Shown: piece after piece, positions 1-13,200 of the stretch
Layout: the number at the start of each line of letters is the position of its first letter
Numbering within the stretch: the stretch's first letter is position 1
Source: Bugula neritina
Taxonomy: Eukaryota; Bryozoa; Gymnolaemata; Cheilostomatida; Bugulidae
Assembly (NCBI GenBank): GCA_964035545.1
Contig: OZ037765.1
Coordinates: forward strand, 16,486,698-16,550,697
Direction of reading: 5' to 3'
Length of the DNA stretch: 64,000 nt
Notes under the pieces: generated by a model
The model's database searches: none
What the model was told of the DNA's origin: nothing
The model's input: only the letters and a program-made list of their open reading frames with translations
Position numbers and translations under genes: made by a program

Positions 1-1746
1 ATCCCAGAGCAACACGTGACTTTGTTCAATTTGTACAGTCACTGTGGCCTACCTTTGCACCTTTGAAGTGCTTGCTGGTATAAGCGTAGAAGGCATGCCT
101 ACTTGCCCTCCCTAAGGTTTTGGATTTGAGATAAATAGACGATTGTTTATTTAATTTTAGCCACATGAAACAAAACCAGTCTACGTAATTTTTAAAATAA
201 TTGTATAATATTTTTCCCAGCATTTGCGTTGGGGGGGGGGGTTTAACTCAGCTACAATAATTATAATAAATCATCCTATAATAGTAGAAAAGAGGTTTTA
301 GATGCAACACCAGAGCAGTTATAAAGTGAAAAGGTGAAATGCACCAGCTAATGCAGATTTATTATGTTATGTAGGTTATATTATACCACCAAAGTTAAAT
401 TATCATAAAACTTTGGTCTCCATATCAATTTGAGTGTACTACAGTTATACTAAATAAATTCCCTTCAGTTCAGGGTACAAATTCAAATTAAAATAGCAAA
501 CTTACAGCTTATCTTGGATGAAACCTACTCAATTAGGTTATGATAATATTTCTCTAGCTGTATCTTGTTTAAGCCACCATTTTGCTATCATCTAATTATA
601 TCAACAGTTCAGGGTTGTGGTTTCGACATAATCTTTTTGTAGCACTGTTGGTATTCTAGCAATTTTAGCTCTAAAAAATTGGCAACTGGATTGTTTATGC
701 TAAAACTGATGGAGAATAGCTGAGTGATTGAATGAAGTCTATGTATAATGAACTAGAGGTTATTAATCAAGCCAAGTGACTAGTTGTGTGATGATATAAC
801 TGATGAGTTAACAATAGATCCACTACAGGATGTACTCTGCAGATTGTAAACTCAGTTCCCAACTAAATAGGATTGTGTCAAACTGACTTGTCAGCTTTTT
901 GTTACTCTACATTCCCGAACATCTTAATGTATTCCAAGTGAATTTTTTCTCTGTAAGAGTGTAGTAACCAGAATTCATAAGTCAAAGCTAAAACTCAGTT
1001 CAGCTTACTTTGAGTCTTGTATATTTATGGAAATGAGAGTTAGCCTTTCTAGTTTTAATTGCAAAAACTGCAAGACTGGTTATTTTTAAAAATGAATTCA
1101 ATCTTTATGCTGTAGTAAACACTTTATTACTTGTCAGTAATGATTATGTTGAAGGCTGTACTCTGTTATAGAAAATAATTATGACTAAGTTTGATAACCA
1201 TTGCAATGAAATGTGAAAAATAATAAAAATATTTATACTGGATTTTTATACAAGTGGTGTTTATCAAAATTGCTGACATATAAATGATATGTCTTAATTA
1301 TAAAAACATAATGGGAATGAATAATAAATATTTATAATATTAATAATGGAAGTTGTTACATTGACCAAAATAAAATATGTAATGATAATAAAAATTATGA
1401 AAACATTTGTAATAACAATGTTAATTAAATTTTTGCACAAAATAATAAATTAAAATAATACTGTTACATATATCAAAAATATTTATTAAAAGAATAAAAA
1501 ATTATTTCACATGCAACTTACTTCCATGCTAAGCTAAATACTTTTAAATTTTGGTTTTCATAGTCATGCCACACTGATAAATATTGAATATTCATAATAT
1601 TATTATATACTTATAGCATTGTAATATATTCATAGCTGTCAAAATGCTATTTACTGTAATGATATTATTACGGCTTGCGGTTGTACAGTAACCATGGCTA
1701 TCCATTCCAACTTTATTATCTGTCACCCTATGATTGATGTTTGAAG
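1..1746. other. AT-rich stretch upstream of first visible ARID5-A exon
   Basis: I see no convincing exon here. In the paralog ARID5-B the exon before the AT-hook exon lies only 436 bp upstream; a homologous exon (77 codons of CNVQVIDLKSYCKLR type) would be obvious but is absent from these 1.7 kb. The stretch is therefore either a longer intron of ARID5-A or its 5' flank. It has an 11-G run at 231-241 and very AT-rich DNA with several AATAAA-like words at 1220-1500. A 65-codon minus-strand frame at 26-223 resembles nothing I know. Confidence 0.6.
231..241 (+). repeat. poly-G run (11 G)
   Basis: An uninterrupted run of eleven G follows GCGTT in otherwise AT-rich sequence. It may be a length-variable mononucleotide microsatellite or an assembly-sensitive site. 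Confidence 0.85.
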
Positions 1747-4700
1747 CTCCAAATCTAAAGGGCAGGCCAAGGAAAAAAACTAGGGGCAAGCAAGTAGATT
1801 CCAAACTGAAGAGTTGCATAGAGAGCAGCCCGGAACAAGGAGTGGCTTGCTTGGTATCAGCAAATAAGAATGGTAACTCTTCTTCAGCTGAAAGTGAAAA
1901 GGTATGTGGTAGGAGAATGTAGATTGGCAACATGCCAAGCATGTTCCTTTCATATGAACAATGAAGCCTCAATTCTACAAATGGTATTGCATTATAATCA
2001 CTAAATTAAATCTTAAGTTTTCTTTATATGAACTTTTCAACAGATCATAAGCAACAAGATATTGTATTATGTTCAATTAACTTAGTTGCTTTATGTTATT
2101 GAATACATGCATAGTACTGGGTCTGTATGCATTAACTTGGCTACAGCATGCCATTAGACCAAGTTTAATCATCTTGAGAGCAAAATACATTATAATCCTT
2201 TAGTAGATAAATAGTTGATTTGACTTTTAGTTGAGTTTGCTTCATTTTCAAAAATTTCAATTTTAATCTAAAAAGTGAGTTGGATATAATTATTATTTTC
2301 AAAATTATCAAAAAGAATACGCATTTCAAGCTAAAAAGACTTCAACATTAAACGTTAGGTACATCGCTACTAAAAACCCATTTTTAACAGCAATTGTCTT
2401 TAAAGTCCATCAGCAATGCAGCAGTGATGTTCTTAAATGTATGCTATGTTTCATGTTTCTAGACTATTGAAAAATAATTTTGTACTGATAGTAACATTAA
2501 ATCAAAATAAATCAAGCTACTTAATTTTTCTTCCCCTCTCCCCCCAAATCAAATGATGCAAAAAACAATTAATATTCTAAGCTTTCATACTGGTACCTTT
2601 TAAAATCAAGCTGAGAAATTGTTTAGAAAGTATCATAGTGACTCAGTGTAATGGTATAAAAAATCAATCTCAATGTTATTTGAAGTGCTCATTAGGGTAG
2701 CAGCTACAGTGAGCTTGTTTTTGGCTATTTGTTAATACTACTCGAGCAGTCATGAATCGACATAATATTTATCTAACATAAGTTTTCCCAGTGCATTTTT
2801 GGCTTTGGATGTTTAGGTACAAGTAGTCACGAATATAAAATGTTACTAATGCGAGTTGCACGGTTCATTACCCCTGACCACCATCCAATCTACTTAGTAG
2901 TAAAACTCTGAAATATTATAACTTGGAATAACTATAAGTACGCGCTGTTGATATGTGAATGCCAATAATTATGCTATAGTATTACACTAACTAAATCACA
3001 GCCCGCGTTGTAAGCCTGAAGAGTTGCATGTGGATTGCGCTGCCCGTTGAATGTATAAATATAGGAACAACTATCACATAAATAGTCAGCTGCATATGTT
3101 AGTATGGTTTCAAAAGTATCTAATATGTTTGTGATCTTAGCTTTAAATTTATGGTTTGGAACAAAAATTTTAATTTCTACTTGTAACTTCCCTGTTCTCT
3201 TTAACTTTTCTAAATTTCCATGGTGTTGCATCTGCAAGTATCATCTGTAAGTGGGTCTGATTAGCGAGTGTTACAACTGAATTTCAACACAATTATTGTA
3301 GATTTATCTCAAAAGTGTCAAATAGGATTTTAATGGAAACCAAGAGCTGCTTATTTTTACAACTTCGTACCCCTATGGCCTATTCTATAAAGTAGCTTAT
3401 TAGTGCCCATCATAGTCACAAATGCCTCATTTAAATAAACTTAGCTCAGTGGATTTTTGTCAATTCAATTCCGTCAAAGTCGAAGTGATTAGAAAGCTAC
3501 CAATCAATCTAACTCTAAAGTATTGGCCAAATTATTAGTGTAAGCATGTTATTTATTTTTATAAGTTTTGTTGTAAAAATTTTTAACTACCAATATAAAG
3601 CCTCTACTTTACCTTTTTTATCATTAAACTCCTTCCCGGAATATTTTCAATTTTTTAGCAATAAACAGCCATCAAATTAGAAATCAGTAAGTAATTTCCA
3701 CATTGAAAATATTTATTTGTTTATGCTTGTTTTATGTTAGTAAACATATGTTGAGTAGGCCAAGGTTTTATTCTTAGTCAAAAGAGAAATCTAGTTAAAA
3801 GTTTATTCAGAGTTGAAATAGAAAATGGTGTGGGCCTAATATGTATAACTTTAGAGCTGGTGAATTTCATAAAAGACAAGCTCTAAAACTTAATTTATGT
3901 TTTTATTATATTACGTTATTTTATTTGTTCTATCACGCAATGAAAAAGATAAATAAGTCTCAATTTTTACTAGAATTGAGTGAACCAACTGGTTTTATAA
4001 AGATATATGTTTTTATATATATTATATTTAAATTTCAATTTCTCAGTTTTGTAACTAAGAAAGTTAAGTTTGTTGAGTCCAATAATGGTAGTACCACCTT
4101 CATTACTGAAACAAAACTTCAAACATCTTCATTAAGCAGCAGATAGCCAGTGGGCAGAGTCTCAAAGTTACAGTTTCATGCATCTTGAAGATTGTATAGA
4201 AAAACACTTGAGTTAATCTTACCTGGCAGCATGTTTAATTAATAATGCTTTGATGCAAACATAAGCAGTGAAATCCCTTTATGAGCTGTTTTTTAATAAA
4301 TCCATTATGAGAAATAGGTAATTATAGATTGTCACTAATAACCCATTCAGAAATGTAAATAAGAAAAAAAATAGGAAAGTATTTTACAGTACAGGAGTTA
4401 AATCAACTAATTTTATTTATCAAACTAATAAAGATTTGTCTAACCACAGGTAGTTTTCCATCTTATTATGTTCACTTAGTGTCAAACTCTGTGATCTTAC
4501 AGTAATTACAATGTATTAGTTTGAGCTACACCCTGAATGCAGGTTGGCATTAAAGTTACATTCAGCAAAAAAATGCTACATTAACTTTGAATCATTATCG
4601 TGACTGCACTGTTGTAAATTTATTGTTGGCTCCAACTATGATTTATCCGTAGTAATAATTAATTATCCAAATGGAAGCTCACCTTTGACAGTAAGATTTT

Positions 4701-7700
4701 GAATGTTATTCATTACTTCATTAAATTTCAAGTTTGTTTTTACACTGTATAACATTCTTGAATGAATTATAGTTAAGATATGTTTTTGATTTTCTAAACA
4801 CCCTTGATCCAAGCTTTATAATTGTTATAAGAAAATTTAAAGTTCCGACAATAAATTAAGTTTCTGTTGCTATAAAGGTTGCATTTATTCACTTGTTTAG
4901 CAAAAAGAGGCAGAAAGGTATGAGAAGGTCATGAGAATGATTTTAACCAATAAAGAGCACTTCACTAAAACTTTGTATAAACATATGAAGGACGTAGGAA
5001 CTCCGATATCTAAAGTCCCTTCTCTGGGATTTAAAAAAGGTGAATTGTGTTCTTCTCAAGTTGCTTATCAGGCAGACTAAATAATGGGCAAATCAAGTTT
5101 TCAGTAATGTTTATAAAAGTATTGAAAATTTATCTTGGGAGGTCTTCATTGAACATGAAATGTCTTTTACATGTAAAACCACTAATAACTAAATTAACTA
5201 ATAATGGTTTAATTTTTTTTATTGTTAATGTGTGACTTTGTGTGTTAACTTTGTCTCCTCCAATACACAGTTTTTACTAAAATGCTTTTGTACACACTTT
5301 GCTAAAAACAATTAGGATAGTATATAAATTCATTATTTTCTTTCAAATGCAGGTTTTCTGCAATTAGTTCTATCAGGGACAACATTTATGGACTATATTA
5401 TACTGCATACATTGAGAGAGAGCTAGCTTGTCATTGTAATGAATGTCATATGTTTTAGTTGACCTGCATTCCCTCTTCAGACACGTGTACTGTGCAGGGG
5501 GCTACAAAGAGGTGAGTACTTATCAGGGGTGTTATAATTCAGTCTAGCCCAACTTTATCAATTTTTATAGTCCATGCCCATTTATTTTAAGCACTAAATT
5601 ACTAATCATATGAACTCTCTGTTAAGCTCAATGCTATTTTATATGTTACTTGCTATATTATATGCTATAATCTGCTATATTAGGTGCTATCTACGATGTT
5701 GTATGCTGTACTTTAGTTATGCTATTTTATGCTATTCTAGTAGTTTTTTAAAAGTGGCTTTTCAGGAAACTGGTTTTTAAGATTTCTAGCTTTCTAGTTA
5801 CTGTTTTGTACACCCATGCTACTTTCGAGCTAAAATACTCGAACAAGTATTATTGAAAATGCAAATTTTCCAAATCTCTCTTGTGTGCTTTTCAAACCAC
5901 AAAGCTGCTTTCCAACTACCTGCAAACATGATAATTTTGCATCAATAATTTTCTAAAGCTATCATTAGTTTTCTGCTGCTGGATACAGCAGGGATAGGTG
6001 TAATAGTTGAGGATAATATGTGCTCTATCATACTTTGGTGACTCCAAGCATGTGGCGTTTCTACCTGCTCAATAAAAGAAGCATGACTAGTAAAAATGCC
6101 TAAAGTTATGCTGGTGTTCTACTTTGTTAGATGAGTAACAACAGCTTTATGTTGATGTGATGATAATTTGAACAGTGTTGCTAATGCCTATTTTTAAATT
6201 TAGTAGCAACTGATAATGTTATATTATAATCAACTATTCTCTGAGAAATGACATTAAATTACAATATTTTATAATTATTGTGTTGTTGCTGAGTAATTTT
6301 TAAATTAATGAAATTAAAAGACAATATTAGACATGAAATCTCTACTTTATATGATCTATATTCTACTATAGTGTAATCCAACATTGTGAGCACATTAATT
6401 TTTTCTACAAAGGATTTTGTATAGCTTTGCAAAAATTCAATAGATGGTTCATCAGAATATATAAAACGTATTATGTTGATTAGTATCACTTGAAGGTTGA
6501 GTAGCTTACGCTTTACATCACTGTTTAGGTTTGTGCTTAGTTATGAGCTTGTAAGGGTGCAATCGAAGGAGTGTGAGTTAACTAATAATTACGATGGTAA
6601 CTATAAAATTTTATTTAGTCAAAGGCAGTTTTTAAGCATTTTATTCTGTGTGCTAACAAAAAATATTTTTTATTTGGGTTAAAATATTTGTGTCAATAAA
6701 ATCTTTCATATTGACTCATCTATTATTTACAACTTATTTTACTTCACTCTGCAGATATGCAGAAAGAGACTATGGAAGACTATCTATGACAAGTTGGGTG
6801 GCAACCCTCATTACACAAGTGCCCCTTCTTGCACAAAAAAGCAATATGAAAGGTAAAAGATAAATTCCTAAAACTATTTTCAACCTGAAGTAGCCTAATT
6901 TATGCTTTAAAGTTTTCCACATTGTTTGTATATTGAAAACCTCATGAGCACGTGATGTTTGTTTTGTGTTAGAAATTTATGCTTCAACAAATAGCAAAAT
7001 CTATTTAAAGGCATTGGTTAGGTGTACTTTGGAATACTTTAGGTTGCTACTCAGCTTTGAGAGGAATATTGTATTACCTGGTACTGCTGGGAAAATAAAA
7101 GTACACCTACCATCTCAGAATTTTGCACGGCGTAAACCAAGATTAAAGACACGGCTAGACAAGATCAAACAAGAGTGGAGTTCACTGGTGAACCAAGAAA
7201 AGATTCAACAGCTGACTAGTTCTGACAAGCTTCCCATGGCTACTACCCACTTGAAATGGCAAATGCCCCCTAAATTATCACCTGCAAAAATTCTCCAGGT
7301 AACATAGAATCTTTCATTAAAGTAGATAATTAGTTATGATAGTGAATATATGGTATATCATGAGGATGATGAGATATTTCAATTTGTTAGTTCGCTAGTT
7401 TTACTAGCAGAATACTTCTAATATTTTGTAGCAGAAAGAATATCACAAAAAGTCAATCACCAATGATGATGAAGACCAGATTCCACTGTCAATATTGTCT
7501 GCACTCAAGAAGGAAGAGAATGAGAAGCTCATTGGCTTTAACAACTCTGTTAGTCTGTCTCCATCTAAAACCTCTTACGTTACAGCAACATCAACGTGGA
7601 CTATACCTACATCATTTTCGTTGTCTGATATTAGCCACAGCCATGATGGTTGTGAAATGAAATCTTTGAGTGTGTCTGGAGAAGATATTTGTAGATCTGA

Positions 7701-10278
7701 TCAAGAATCAAAAAGGATGTCTGATGAGAATAATAAACTTTCTCATAAAACTAAATTCAATTTGATTCCTGCTCATGCTGTTCAGAAAGCTTCAATGCCT
7801 TTGAATATCCTTGGACCTTGTCATCCTGATGAGCTTACACTGGCTCAGCGCTCACCATGGACTACGAAACTTTCTAACAGTTATGGTAATCCAAATATTA
7901 ATTGTCGTTCAACTACTATTAAAAATGATGTATCTGATGAGGCACTTGATTTATCATATGGAAAAAGAATAAAACATGATTATCCATCAGAACCAAAGCT
8001 TGAGTTAGCTGTGGATGAATGCGGTGCTATTGATATGACAATTAACAACAACAAACCCCTTGATTTAATTAAAAGTAAGCACAAAATAGAGACAGTTCCG
8101 GAGCAATGGAAACCCCAAAATGAACCAATTGATTTTTCCAAATCTAAAAGCTTGTCCAAACCATCCATGCTAAAGAACCAGCCGAAAGATAATGAATTTG
8201 GAAATACTTCAGCTCAAACATTTGAATCCCCAACTGGTTCACTATACCATTCACCAACTAATCTTAGTAAATCAACTTTTAGGGTTAACAGCAGTCCATT
8301 GAAACCCTTCTACCACTCCTCATTCAGTACTCAGCAAAACAGTGCAATAAAAGGATTCGTAGGTAGGGAGGTCTCCCAAAAACCTTTGGTTGACAAAACA
8401 TTAATGCTTCAATCAAATCAATTAATTTCTGCAAAGAACACACCAAAAGACAATGACGCGCTCATGGATTTGTCCAGACATGTTGATCCAAGTTGGCGCA
8501 CTGGCAGCCTAGACTCCTTATCCAATACTGGCTTGAAACATGTGAAGTCTCTTCATAGCTATAATGAAAAAGCAGCGTTAACAAAGTATGAAAATCCGCC
8601 TTCTTACACACATCATAGGGACGTAACGGCGCCCCCTCCACCTCCCAAATATACTGATTTCCATTATCGTCTATCGTCTTCACCTAAGTTGTCTACTTCA
8701 AAAAGCCATCATAGCGCAGATGCAGAATCCTTTTTAAAATCGAACAAACCGGATTTTAAAAGAGAAAGCTTGTATTCTGTTGCACCCCAGAAGTTTTCTG
8801 AAGTTTCCCTAAACAGCAGGCTAGCCTCTCCCCTTAGACCCTCTATTTCTATTGCTAATGTCCCATACTTTTTACCAGCCACCACTAGCTTAAAGTCTCA
8901 GGCTTTACCTGTTGTTCAGTCTTTATCAAATCCACTTTGTCAGTTTAAAAATCAGTCACACTTAAATGTTGAAAAACACCATTCTCATGATTGGGTACAA
9001 AAGAGGCCCCTTCAGATGATGTCATCAGAACAATCTTCAAAGTTTCATTCTCCAACTCATCAACAAACAAATAAAGCTCCCTACTATTTTAATCAGCTAC
9101 AGCGGTATACTGACATTCAGAAGCACTACACACAGAAGAATAACTTGGCAGACATGCAAATGAGTGATTCAATTCAAAATTCAGCAGAATTAGGCAAAGA
9201 TCCAAGAGGTGATCCATACTGCCGCCCTCTATCTTTAGCAATTCCAAAAGCAAAGAGGACAAACTCTTCACAAGCAGGTTTCCAAACTGTCCGAAGCCCT
9301 GAGCAGGGTTCCTCTTCAACTAGAGTTACTTTCAATTCTGCTGTGGATTTAACGCCTTCACCACTGACTAAACAAGCCTACACTCATCCTAGAGACCATG
9401 AAGTAAGCAGCTCAAAACACAACGCTGGCATGGCACTGACCAGTAATAACCATGGTCCACATATGTACATTGCTGGCAGTTCTAGTGTGCAACAAAATCA
9501 CTTTGTGCCCAGCTCTACTCAGCTGTTAATGGTTCCAAATGCTCATCTATCCCAGCAGTTTTTGCATCAGCCTATGAATACAAACATTAGGCAACCAACG
9601 CCACATCAGCGAAGCCCGAGCACACATTCTCTTAAACAAAATTTTACACCGAACAGCAGACCAGCTACTCATGCAAGCTTTGATCTGTACTCTTCACAGG
9701 TATGTCATTCTAAAACCATGCCTGCCAATCACAGAAGTATCAACATCTAATATGCAAGAATTATATGATCGAATACTTAGACCGTCTGAACATATACCAC
9801 CACTGTTATTTCATAAAATGCAAATTCACTTAAAATTTGATGGATGTCCATTGCATAAAACTTGAATTGCTAATAAGTTATTATCAATGCACAACTGGTG
9901 TCGAATAACTAATAATTCCAAAACAAAATGTTTTTGTTAAATGTTCAGACCTCTGTTTATTACTTTTTCACAAGTATATCTCTTCTATTTTGAATATAGC
10001 AGCATAAGAAGAAAGGTTTAGTAACTGGGCCTTTACATTCATCTTTCTATCAAACCCATCAACTTAACTCTCCACCACTCCGACCCAAAGTGCACCCCCA
10101 GCCATCCCTGCAAAGACTGCCTCCCAACTCTAACATATCAGCATACCATCGTTTTTTATCCCCAAACTACAATTCTCTTCCAGCCTTGCCAAGATTGCAG
10201 CCAATTCCTTCCAGACACAGTTCTGCTCCAGCTAATAGTCTTCAGGGTAAATGTTCTGTTAACCCAAATATCCAATGA
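1747..10278 (+). CDS. ARID5: ARID5-type AT-hook/ARID transcriptional regulator (copy A), 5'-partial
   Basis: Coding exons read by eye: 1747-1901, 4901-5039, 5459-5511, 6755-6852, 7043-7298, 7432-9699, 10000-10278 (TGA at 10276-10278). Phases join without error to 1082 codons plus the one split at the left edge. Exon 1747 holds an AT-hook (NLKGRPRKK), as in vertebrate ARID5B. The next three exons make an ARID DNA-binding domain: GTPISKVPSLGFKK helix, VDLHSLFRHVYCAGGYKE, then KRLWKTIYDKLGGNP and SAPSCTKKQYER. Exon 7043 continues with FERNIVLPGTAGKIKV and a basic RRKPRLKTR stretch. The 756-codon exon is low-complexity, rich in Ser, Pro and Gln, with short DLS-like motifs (ALDLS at 7942-7956). 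ARID5 proteins are nuclear regulators that recruit histone-modifying partners; that role is inferred from family. The N-terminal BAH-like part seen in copy B is not in the window. Intron positions and phases match copy B exactly. Family assignment is firm; whether this copy is functional is unproven, but all frames are open. Confidence 0.9.
7432..9699 (+). CDS. Large exon of ARID5-A, disordered co-regulator region
   Basis: This 756-codon exon begins after a tandem acceptor (TAGCAG, so it could also start at 7435) and ends at a CAG|GTATGT donor. The frame runs CAG AAA GAA TAT, so the exon continues the ARID protein rather than starting at the Met at 7495. Conserved islands shared with copy B include KASMPLNILGPCHPDEL and LAQRSPWTTKLS, a DEALDLSYGKRIK island, DECGAIDMT and NEPIDFSKSKS. 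The rest is diverged and Ser/Pro/Gln/His-rich. No further enzymatic or structural domain is visible. Confidence 0.88.
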
Positions 10279-10293
10279 TTTACGAGTATGCAG

Positions 10294-10299
10294 AATAAA
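10294..10299 (+). promoter_or_regulatory. Candidate poly(A) signal of ARID5-A
   Basis: AATAAA begins 16 nt after the TGA stop and is followed by a GT-rich stretch (GGCTGTGTTTGTTTGG). If used, the 3' UTR would be only about 40 nt. Confidence 0.5.
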
Positions 10300-13200
10300 C
10301 TTTCAATTGAACCTGGCTGTGTTTGTTTGGTCCTTTGAGTCAAACTATTATATTATTTGTCTATTGATATAAAGTGTGTTTTACACAGTTGGTGGAAGTG
10401 CTATACTTGAAAGCTAACAAATTAGTTGTATTAGTGTAACAGTAAGCAATAACTATTATGCAAACTATTGATTATGTAATTTTATGTAAATATAATCATA
10501 GCATGTATATTTTTTGTATCTGAACTGCATTTTTTTACCTTTGCTCAATAGAACTTGCATAGGTGATATTGTTGGTTTTATTGTTAGCTATTTTACTTTT
10601 TTGCCCATAGCACAACTACTCATTTTTCAATAACAGCTTTATTTATTAATTTTTTATAAATGCAATTATTTTGCTCACAACTTTTGAGTGCAGCACTAAT
10701 GTATGTATGTATGTATCTATTTATATACATATAATTTCAGTAATCTTTATTGGATTATAAATCATTTTATTTTTATTTTTCATTCTTGACATTTGGGCGT
10801 ACATGATATAATGAGTAGCCTTGATTATCGTGAACTATTTTTTACTTTGCAATAATAAATGATTAGTTAACAAATATATACAAATTTAAATTTTGCAAAT
10901 TTAATAAAACAATATAATCCAATTGCATTTTTCAAAAGTAACTTATGAGGCTATAATTGTACAGCACAGACTAGAATAACTTACAACTCCCTGCACATAA
11001 AACATTTGCAATATATGCTTAGCCAAGTCCCTTTAATATCAATTGTTGCTAGTATTCACTATTGTATGTTAGTACTACAGCTGTACTGCAGTATCACTTG
11101 GTAATTAACTTACCACTAAGCTCAAATTTATCTAGGGAATGCGGAACCTGCACTTCACTAGTCCAACTCCAGCTTTTACTAAATTTTAATGCATGTTTCA
11201 CTGACTTGAGTAAACAAGCAATAATTTTCTATAGCAGCTTCACAGCAGACACCTAAATCTTATATTACCTTTCCAGAGTAGCCACCCAAAAGTTGGATTT
11301 CCAAACAAGTTATTTATTATAACAATATATTATCTATGCAGAGCCTAAAATAATTACTCTTCTCTACAGCCAATGGTTAGCATCAATCAGTTGCTTAAAA
11401 AGTTCAGTATGTTCAATTTTTTTTTTAATTGATATTTTGAGATTCAGGTTAACAGAAAATATTTTATTGATCTCTGAAGAAGATAATAAAAATTATTAGT
11501 TGTTAGAGTTTTTAATTTATACATTTTGGAATTTTAGAAATATTTTTATTTTTTACCGTATTTAATTTAAAGCATGCAGAAAATAAATTCATGCATGTGA
11601 AAATTTAATCATTGACTATAAAATAAAGCAAAGCAATAATAAATTTTCAAGATTTCATTGGGAATAAATTGCAAGCAAAATAATAAATTTAATAATTGGC
11701 AGTATGAAGCCTGATAAAGGCTCTATTTTAGAAACTATTACCACCTGGTGATAAATTAATACAGTTACAGCTATTATGAATACCTAAAACCAGATATGCC
11801 ACTACAGTGACTAGCATAGTGCATTCTTTTTCATGTTTGCTCATATGAAGGTACATGCATACTATGCAAAGAAACTTGATCAACAAAACTAGATCAAAGT
11901 CATGAAAGAGTTGCCTTGGATAGTGTAACAAAAACATGATCTGTTTATATGTAGCATTTATTATAACATTATACTTATTTTTTAGTGTCAAATTTTGTTG
12001 TAGTTAGCAAATTTTAGCGGAAGTTGCCAACGCTGATAAAATGTTTCTACATGGTTCCCTAACTTTTTACATTCTTTGCAATTAGGCTTATATTGATTTG
12101 AACTAATTATAGCCTACAATATTTGATACTCTGCAAAATATATTTTATAATATAAGTGACAAAAAAGTTTTTAAATATTTTGATGTATCTTTTAACCTTT
12201 CAGTCTTTTATTTTATGCAAATTCTCATGAGAGTATCTGCCTGCAGTAGAGAGATTTAGTCTATCAATGAAAAGGTTTTTATTAAAATTGAACGTAAGTT
12301 GCAATGGCACACTGCATTTTAAAGTTTTCAACTAAACTATTGAACATCTGGCTATTTTGTAAAACCTATTAGTCAACAGTTCTTGCAAATTTGTATCAAG
12401 TTTTATAAAGCTACTGATAGTCTTACTATTTTCTGGAAGATACTTCAAGAAACCTCAGTACTAAGTACTAATAAAGGATTTGCTGCTTGGTATGGCTAAT
12501 AATGTTTTTAAAGTAAAACTTTATACTACACAGTAACAAAGTAACAAAGTTGGCCGTCTCAAAGCAAATGATATGCTGATGGAACTTTGTAAAACTAAAT
12601 TGAAGCTTCAGTTTTTATAAAGCTATTTGCTTCAAGTACAGTTTACTAGTAGATGCTCACCTTTAGTAAATAAGCTAGCCTTACTTTAATTTTATATGCA
12701 ACTAGACTATAATGTGGCATAATTAATTATATTTTATAATTGCTGGTTTGACAGCAACCTATTTTACACCCTTTACTATTTATTACTTGCCTTTCTATAA
12801 GCACGTATATTACTTTGAAAATTTACACTAGTATAAATTTATTACATACAAATTCTGAGTTTATTATTTTGCATGCAAGTCTTTTATTAGTTTATGAATG
12901 ACTTTCAATCACTGCCCAAATAGATGATGAATTAGTAAGCTTTTAATGCATAAAAATAATACACTTTGAGCATAATTTAGCAAGGTTATTTTTTTCTGAG
13001 AGAATGAATTGTTTTGCAATCCATGTTTATACATGAGATTTATCACGCATAAAAGTTTATATTTAAAATATTTTTGCAACTTCAATACAAAAAATGTGTC
13101 ATTTGATAGTGCCCACATTACTATTACTTTGACATAATTTTTATCAGCTGTGAAACTCAATTTTTCCTTGAATTTCATATGCTTCAGAATGTGTTGAATG

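Noticed and set aside
1592-1972. 126-codon minus-strand frame
   Set aside because: Antisense shadow over the AT-hook exon of ARID5-A; no family resemblance.
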